This document shows positions 6,568-9,730 of a DNA stretch of 9,730 nucleotides, in pieces. This DNA comes from JAKVCB01 sp963578605. Its GTDB lineage: Bacteria > Planctomycetota > Planctomycetia > Pirellulales > Lacipirellulaceae. The translations under genes were made by a program, and so were the position numbers. Location: NCBI GenBank assembly GCA_963578605.1, contig CAUZEA010000158.1, positions 1-9,730 on the forward strand, in the 5' to 3' direction. Each line of letters starts with the position of its first letter. The first letter of the stretch is position 1. The notes under the pieces are model-generated. The model worked only from the letters and a program-made list of their open reading frames with translations, was not told the origin of the DNA and did no database searches.

Positions 6568-7623
6568 TTACTCGCTCTGAACCTCTTCCCCGGCGTAGGT
6601 TGAGAGCGTCTGCCACAGGTATGCATTAATCGCATCTAGATAGAAGCTCACGTGGCCATCGACGAACGCGACATTGACCCCACCCGGGTGATGGCTGCGG
6701 GCCGCTGCGAACTCATCGCCACCCCGTGTCTGAGGATTGCATGGCAGGCCATGATCAGGCATGTGGTGGCACCAGACCCCCGAAATTGCGTCGCCGGCGC
6801 TGGAATTGGGGGTGAGCAAGTGCGTGTACGAAGCCGTTCCCATCCAAATGTGGGCCCACGTACCGCGCAAGTCACCCCGGGCACCCGGGCCAGATCCTCC
6901 CGGAAAGGCATCGACCTGGCCGGCAAGGATCTCGCTGACCATGACGGTCTGCGACGTACCATCGACAATTTTTTTAAGCTTGCGGCCGTAGTTGCTTCCT
7001 TGGATGCGGAACACGCCGTTGGTTTCCATGTCGTCCGCGTCGTAATTGGCGTCCAGCGGTTGCGTGCCCGAGTAGTGTCGACCCGGGTCGGCATTAGGGG
7101 CATGCGTGGTACTTCCGAAGCAACCGGCGTAGTTGGAGCGGGCATACCTTCCGCCCTCGTGAATTCCCCACGTGCGGCCCTGCGAGTCATCGCTGGGGCA
7201 AACATAGATCGGAGGTTGGACCTTCGTGATCTCCTCGTTGAAGTAGATGCCGCCATAGTTGCCATTGTTGTCTGTCTTCAAGAAGCCCCATTGATCGTGG
7301 AGCGCGGTTTCCTCGATAAAGGGCATAATCGGCAGAAACAGGGAATATTCGTGCCTGACAATGATCGTTCCCCCTCTTCTTCCTGGAATTTCCTCGCTGT
7401 AATTGCTCCCGGCGGGTAACCACCCGTTATGATGTTCAAAGAGCAGTACTGTCAGCCCGACCTGCTTGAGATGATTGGCACATTGCGTCCGTCGCGCGGC
7501 TTCACGAGCGGCCTGAACTGCCGGCAACAACAGCGCAATCAGAATTCCGATAATGGCGATCACCACCAAGAGTTCAATCAAAGTGAAACCGTGCCGTGGA
7601 CACTTCTGTTCTTGGCGTTTCAT
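6568..7623 (-). CDS. DUF1559 protein with prepilin-type N-terminus
   Basis: 351-residue member of the DUF1559 family, greatly expanded in planctomycetes. A short basic leader (MKRQEQKCPRHG) precedes FTLIELLVVIAIIGILIALL. This is the type IV prepilin/pseudopilin signal, with cleavage expected between G12 and F13 and the conserved Glu at mature position 5 (E17). The helix continues into PAVQAAREAARR, the usual family extension. The C-terminus has the HX9DG signature: H312, nine residues, then D322-G323 in VAFVDGHVSFYLD. The length is normal for the family. An in-frame ATG 18 codons upstream exists, but the start at 7623 gives the standard leader length; neither has a clear Shine-Dalgarno. It is third in a minus-strand operon, 89 bases after the lipoprotein gene. 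The true function of the family is unsettled: it may build a pseudopilus-like or surface structure. The family call is secure. Confidence 0.95.
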   Translation of the reverse strand: MKRQEQKCPRHGFTLIELLVVIAIIGILIALLLPAVQAAREAARRTQCANHLKQVGLTVLLFEHHNGWLPAGSNYSEEIPGRRGGTIIVRHEYSLFLPIMPFIEETALHDQWGFLKTDNNGNYGGIYFNEEITKVQPPIYVCPSDDSQGRTWGIHEGGRYARSNYAGCFGSTTHAPNADPGRHYSGTQPLDANYDADDMETNGVFRIQGSNYGRKLKKIVDGTSQTVMVSEILAGQVDAFPGGSGPGARGDLRGTWAHIWMGTASYTHLLTPNSSAGDAISGVWCHHMPDHGLPCNPQTRGGDEFAAARSHHPGGVNVAFVDGHVSFYLDAINAYLWQTLSTYAGEEVQSE

Positions 7624-7712
7624 GATCGGCGCTATAAGACAATTGCTGGTGGAGATGCCCCTAACCAATTCTATCATAGAGACCGGGTGCAGAACAATTT
7701 TTCCCCGCCATT

Positions 7713-8159
7713 TTAACGGTGCAGCACGAATTCGAACGATTTATGACTCCCTTGGACCACGTCGGCAGTCAGCTCACTTTGTTGGTTGTAGCGGGCGGGT
7801 ATGTACTGTTCATACTGGTCGATCATCCCGTTTTTTGCGTTTGGATCCATCATTTGCGCCGTCGGATCGAAAACTTGCTTGCCGGTCTTGCGCTGGGCGG
7901 TAATGTGCACGCGAAATGTTCCCGCCATCGTGCCCCCTTCGGCGGGAATGGAAAAATGCCCGTCAATGATCTTGCCTCCGGCGGTTGGGCCGGGTGTCCC
8001 TGACAACGGGAAAAACGTGATGTCGCCGGCCGGTAATGGTTGATTGTCCAGCGCAACGGTTCCCTCTAGTGGCTGCCTGCCATCATGGTTGCATCCACAC
8101 ACCACCACGCAACAACCAAAGGCCAGCACACCAGCCGCTCGAAGCCAAATCCATTTCAT
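7713..8159 (-). CDS. Transthyretin-like lipoprotein of the DUF1559-associated type
   Basis: 148 residues. A hydrophobic signal sequence ends in the lipobox V20-C21-G22-C23, so C23 is the likely lipidated residue. The mature part is one beta-sandwich domain with the pattern LEGTVALDNQPLPAGDITFF, then IIDGHFSIP, FRVHI and a closing YIPARYNQQSELTADV segment. This pattern is typical of small planctomycete lipoproteins with a carboxypeptidase-regulatory or transthyretin-like fold, often encoded beside DUF1559 genes. The start was chosen at the ATG whose last two bases are the first two of the upstream sialidase-like stop (ATGA overlap). A longer frame with 26 more residues exists but would bury the signal sequence. 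No independent Shine-Dalgarno is seen, so translation is probably coupled. No enzymatic motif is visible; a binding or structural role at the membrane is likely. Confidence 0.88.
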   Translation of the reverse strand: MKWIWLRAAGVLAFGCCVVVCGCNHDGRQPLEGTVALDNQPLPAGDITFFPLSGTPGPTAGGKIIDGHFSIPAEGGTMAGTFRVHITAQRKTGKQVFDPTAQMMDPNAKNGMIDQYEQYIPARYNQQSELTADVVQGSHKSFEFVLHR

Positions 8160-9460
8160 TCGTAAAACCATGCTATCGGGTAGACTCGCATCATGGACTG
8201 CTGCGTGGCTAGATTTTGCTCGGCAATGCCGAGCCACGGACTGCCGCGGCTGTAGCGGAGAATAACATTGTCGCCCACGACATCAAGATTCGGATAGTGG
8301 AAGTAGGCCCATTTGTCCGGCAACGGACCGACCCAGTCGCGTGCCCGTACCATCTTGACAGGAAACTCCGCCGGCAAACGGTCGCGATCCTCCAGGCCCA
8401 CACTCCGCTCGATCGTTTTGAAGTGCCCCCAGCTGTGCCCGCCGTCGGTCGAAATTGCCGACGACAAGCGGCCGCGCCGATACCCACGTCGAATCTCCTC
8501 ACGAGACATCTGGTTCCAGACGACCAGCAGGTCCCCGGTCTTGGGCAGCGTGACCACGAGGGCGGGCGATTCGGAACTGGGCAGCTCCGACGGCACCACT
8601 GCAGACCAGTGCTCGCCGCCGTCGGTGCTGAAGCTCTGTACCAACCGTCCCACGGTCGAGCGGGCCAACAGTAGCACGTTGCCATCTTTCGTTTCGGCAA
8701 TTGTGGGCTCGAAACACGATGTCTGACCACAATTGCCATTTGGTTTTCCCTGGAAATCAAACCACCCCATCAACCCACCAGGGTGTTTTTGCCAGGTTTG
8801 CCCCTGGTCGTCAGAGCGAAAAACGAGGCTGATGCCCATCTCTGGCAGGTGACCGTGTCCTTCGACCTGGTGTTTCTGACCCCGCCAAAGTCCATACGCA
8901 CTGACCTCCAAATACTCAAGCTCCGGGTGGACACTGCGCAACTGGCCGTCGACCTTTTGGGTGCTATACAAACCGGCCCAATATCCGGTCAGTAGCAGCC
9001 GCCCGCCGGCCAGCTGGATCATCGAATGGAACATCGGGCGGAAGTCGGGGTATGCGGTGATTTGTGTCGGTTCTGACCAGGTCTTCCCCTGGTCCTTCGA
9101 CGCGGCAAAACAATAGGCTCCGTCCTTTTTATCACCATAGATGGCCAGTTCACCCGACCGCAGGCGGATTAACCCCATCGCCCCGATGGGGCAATTCAAC
9201 GGCTGTTCTTCTCCCCAGGTCCGCGCTGTGTCGGTAGAGATTTGGTAAGAGTCGCCCTCGGCCAGCATCAGCGCGCCATCCTCGAGCTCTACAATCCCTC
9301 CCCGATTGCTGATGACGCCCACGGTTTGGAGAATACCCCTCGGAAGCGGCTGCTGCGAAATGCTGCTGGCCTCCTCTTGGGCCAGGCCGAGGTTGCCACA
9401 GCTGGCAGAAACAAACGCCCCGAGTACGATCGATTGAAGTGACGTCATGCAACGATGCAA
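8156..9460 (-). CDS. Sialidase-fold (BNR/Asp-box) secreted protein
   Basis: 434 residues from a TTG start. An N-terminal signal peptide runs to about residue 28 (GAFVSASCGNLGLAQ). Five Asp-box motifs are spaced through the protein: 74-82 (degenerate, ISTDTARTW), 120-128, 214-223, 277-285 and 336-344 (ISTDGGHSW). This fits a six-bladed propeller of the exo-alpha-sialidase superfamily. The segment 249-267 (Cys-Phe-Glu-Pro ... Asp-Gly ... Ala-Arg) matches the conserved Glu-Pro/Arg strip of BNR_2-type proteins. The classic N-terminal Arg-Ile-Pro of sialidases is replaced by NRGG (52-55), so true sialidase activity is uncertain; related planctomycete proteins may act on other sugars. The TTG start has AAGGA 8 bases upstream and adds a positively charged residue before the signal core; the ATG at 9448 is the alternative. 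It is first in an operon, with an ATGA overlap to the next gene. Confidence 0.85.
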   Translation of the reverse strand: MHRCMTSLQSIVLGAFVSASCGNLGLAQEEASSISQQPLPRGILQTVGVISNRGGIVELEDGALMLAEGDSYQISTDTARTWGEEQPLNCPIGAMGLIRLRSGELAIYGDKKDGAYCFAASKDQGKTWSEPTQITAYPDFRPMFHSMIQLAGGRLLLTGYWAGLYSTQKVDGQLRSVHPELEYLEVSAYGLWRGQKHQVEGHGHLPEMGISLVFRSDDQGQTWQKHPGGLMGWFDFQGKPNGNCGQTSCFEPTIAETKDGNVLLLARSTVGRLVQSFSTDGGEHWSAVVPSELPSSESPALVVTLPKTGDLLVVWNQMSREEIRRGYRRGRLSSAISTDGGHSWGHFKTIERSVGLEDRDRLPAEFPVKMVRARDWVGPLPDKWAYFHYPNLDVVGDNVILRYSRGSPWLGIAEQNLATQQSMMRVYPIAWFYE

Positions 9461-9468
9461 TGGTTCAG

Positions 9469-9473
9469 TCCTT
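9469..9473 (-). promoter_or_regulatory. Ribosome binding site of the sialidase-like gene
   Basis: AAGGA on the minus strand, 8 bases before the TTG at 9460 but about 20 before the ATG at 9448, and downstream of the distal GTG at 9541. It therefore argues for the TTG as the start. Confidence 0.55.
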
Positions 9474-9529
9474 GTAATTGGAAAGCACAAACCGGCCAAT
9501 GTACCAATCGCACCGAAACCGTGGCACTT

Positions 9530-9547
9530 CACCCTGGTCACCCTGGT
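9530..9547. repeat. Two 9-bp direct repeats upstream of the operon
   Basis: caccctggt occurs twice back to back (9530-9538 and 9539-9547), 70-87 bases before the proposed TTG start. It may be a regulatory site or a simple duplication. Too short to interpret alone. Confidence 0.5.
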
Positions 9548-9571
9548 CGACGTGCTTGAAGAACTTGGCGC

Positions 9572-9628
9572 CCGATTCTCTTTAATTGTCCCGGTTCTCT
9601 TTAATTGTCCCGGTTCTCTTTAATTGTC
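9572..9628. repeat. Three tandem 19-bp repeats
   Basis: The unit ccggttctctttaattgtc occurs three times without gaps (9572-9590, 9591-9609, 9610-9628). Copies two and three are identical and copy one differs by a single base (ccga). It lies 112-168 bases upstream of the sialidase-like start, in a region without a gene. On the operon strand the unit reads GACAATTAAAGAGAACCGG. It may be tandem protein-binding sites or a dispersed genomic repeat element. Confidence 0.95.
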
Positions 9629-9662
9629 ATTGTTGGCCGGTGGGATCACGAGGCATTTTTTT

Positions 9663-9730
9663 CTCAGTGCTTGCCTCAGTGCTTGCCTCAGTGCTTGCCT
9701 CAGTGCTTGCCTCAGTGCTTGCCTCAGTGC
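9663..9730. repeat. 12-bp perfect tandem repeat array running off the window
   Basis: The unit ctcagtgcttgc is repeated five times exactly (9663-9722) plus 8 bases of a sixth copy at the window end. A run of seven T (9656-9662) directly precedes it. Five of the six frames are stop-free. No gene is associated. It mirrors the left-end array in being perfect, short-unit and truncated by the window border, but the unit sequences are unrelated. Confidence 0.96.

Noticed and set aside
6652..7419. 255-codon plus-strand open frame
   Set aside because: It is antisense to the clear DUF1559 gene and has no recognisable motif.
9449..9541. Longer sialidase-like protein from the distal GTG at 9541
   Set aside because: It would place about 30 residues, including several charged ones, before the signal-peptide core; the TTG or ATG near 9450 gives a normal signal peptide and the former has a Shine-Dalgarno.
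1..9730. Circular element such as a plasmid
   Set aside because: The two window ends share no overlapping sequence, their repeat units differ, and no replication or mobilisation gene is present.

Overview
The window looks like a piece of a planctomycete genome, most likely of the order Pirellulales. Four independent protein signatures support this: a DUF1559 pseudopilin-like protein with the HX9DG C-terminus, a small transthyretin-like lipoprotein next to it, VPEP (PEP-CTERM) sorting tails, and the dockerin-like DYNADGTVDAADYTVW calcium-loop motif. The content is secreted or surface glycan-handling proteins. No RNA gene, CRISPR array, transposase or phage gene was seen.

Layout. Bases 1-361 hold no gene: an 8.5-copy 15-bp tandem array, a small hairpin at the array edge, and a larger hairpin that could end transcription of the next gene. 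On the minus strand, 362-1948 encodes a secreted TIM-barrel protein resembling glycosyl-hydrolase-like (GHL10-type) enzymes. Directly upstream of it, separated by 2 bases, is a tiny 27-codon Cys-rich ORF (1951-2034) with a strong ribosome binding site. The divergent spacer up to 2296 carries a consensus TATAAT inside an 8-bp palindrome, readable on both strands, and a TTTTTCC-T-GGAAAAA operator-like palindrome.

On the plus strand, 2297-6400 is one uninterrupted 1367-codon ORF. It reads as two complete planctomycete surface proteins joined in frame: signal peptide, passenger-like beta-strand region, LamG-like domain and PEP-CTERM tail, then a second signal peptide, a TIM-barrel-like domain, a dockerin-like motif and a second PEP-CTERM tail. 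It converges on a three-gene minus-strand operon (9460 to 6568): a sialidase-fold BNR/Asp-box protein, a transthyretin-like lipoprotein whose ATG overlaps the sialidase stop codon, and a DUF1559 protein. Upstream of the operon are a 9-bp direct repeat, three tandem 19-bp repeats and a 12-bp tandem array that runs off the window.

Inferred biology: the two glycosidase-like proteins and the propeller protein would act in the periplasm or at the cell surface on glycans, with PEP-CTERM and dockerin-like parts for retention or assembly. No substrate can be assigned from sequence alone. Both ends of the window lie in perfect short tandem repeats, which would also fit a contig broken at repeats. The two most unusual items are the double PEP-CTERM fusion and the Cys-rich leader ORF coupled to the glycosidase-like gene.
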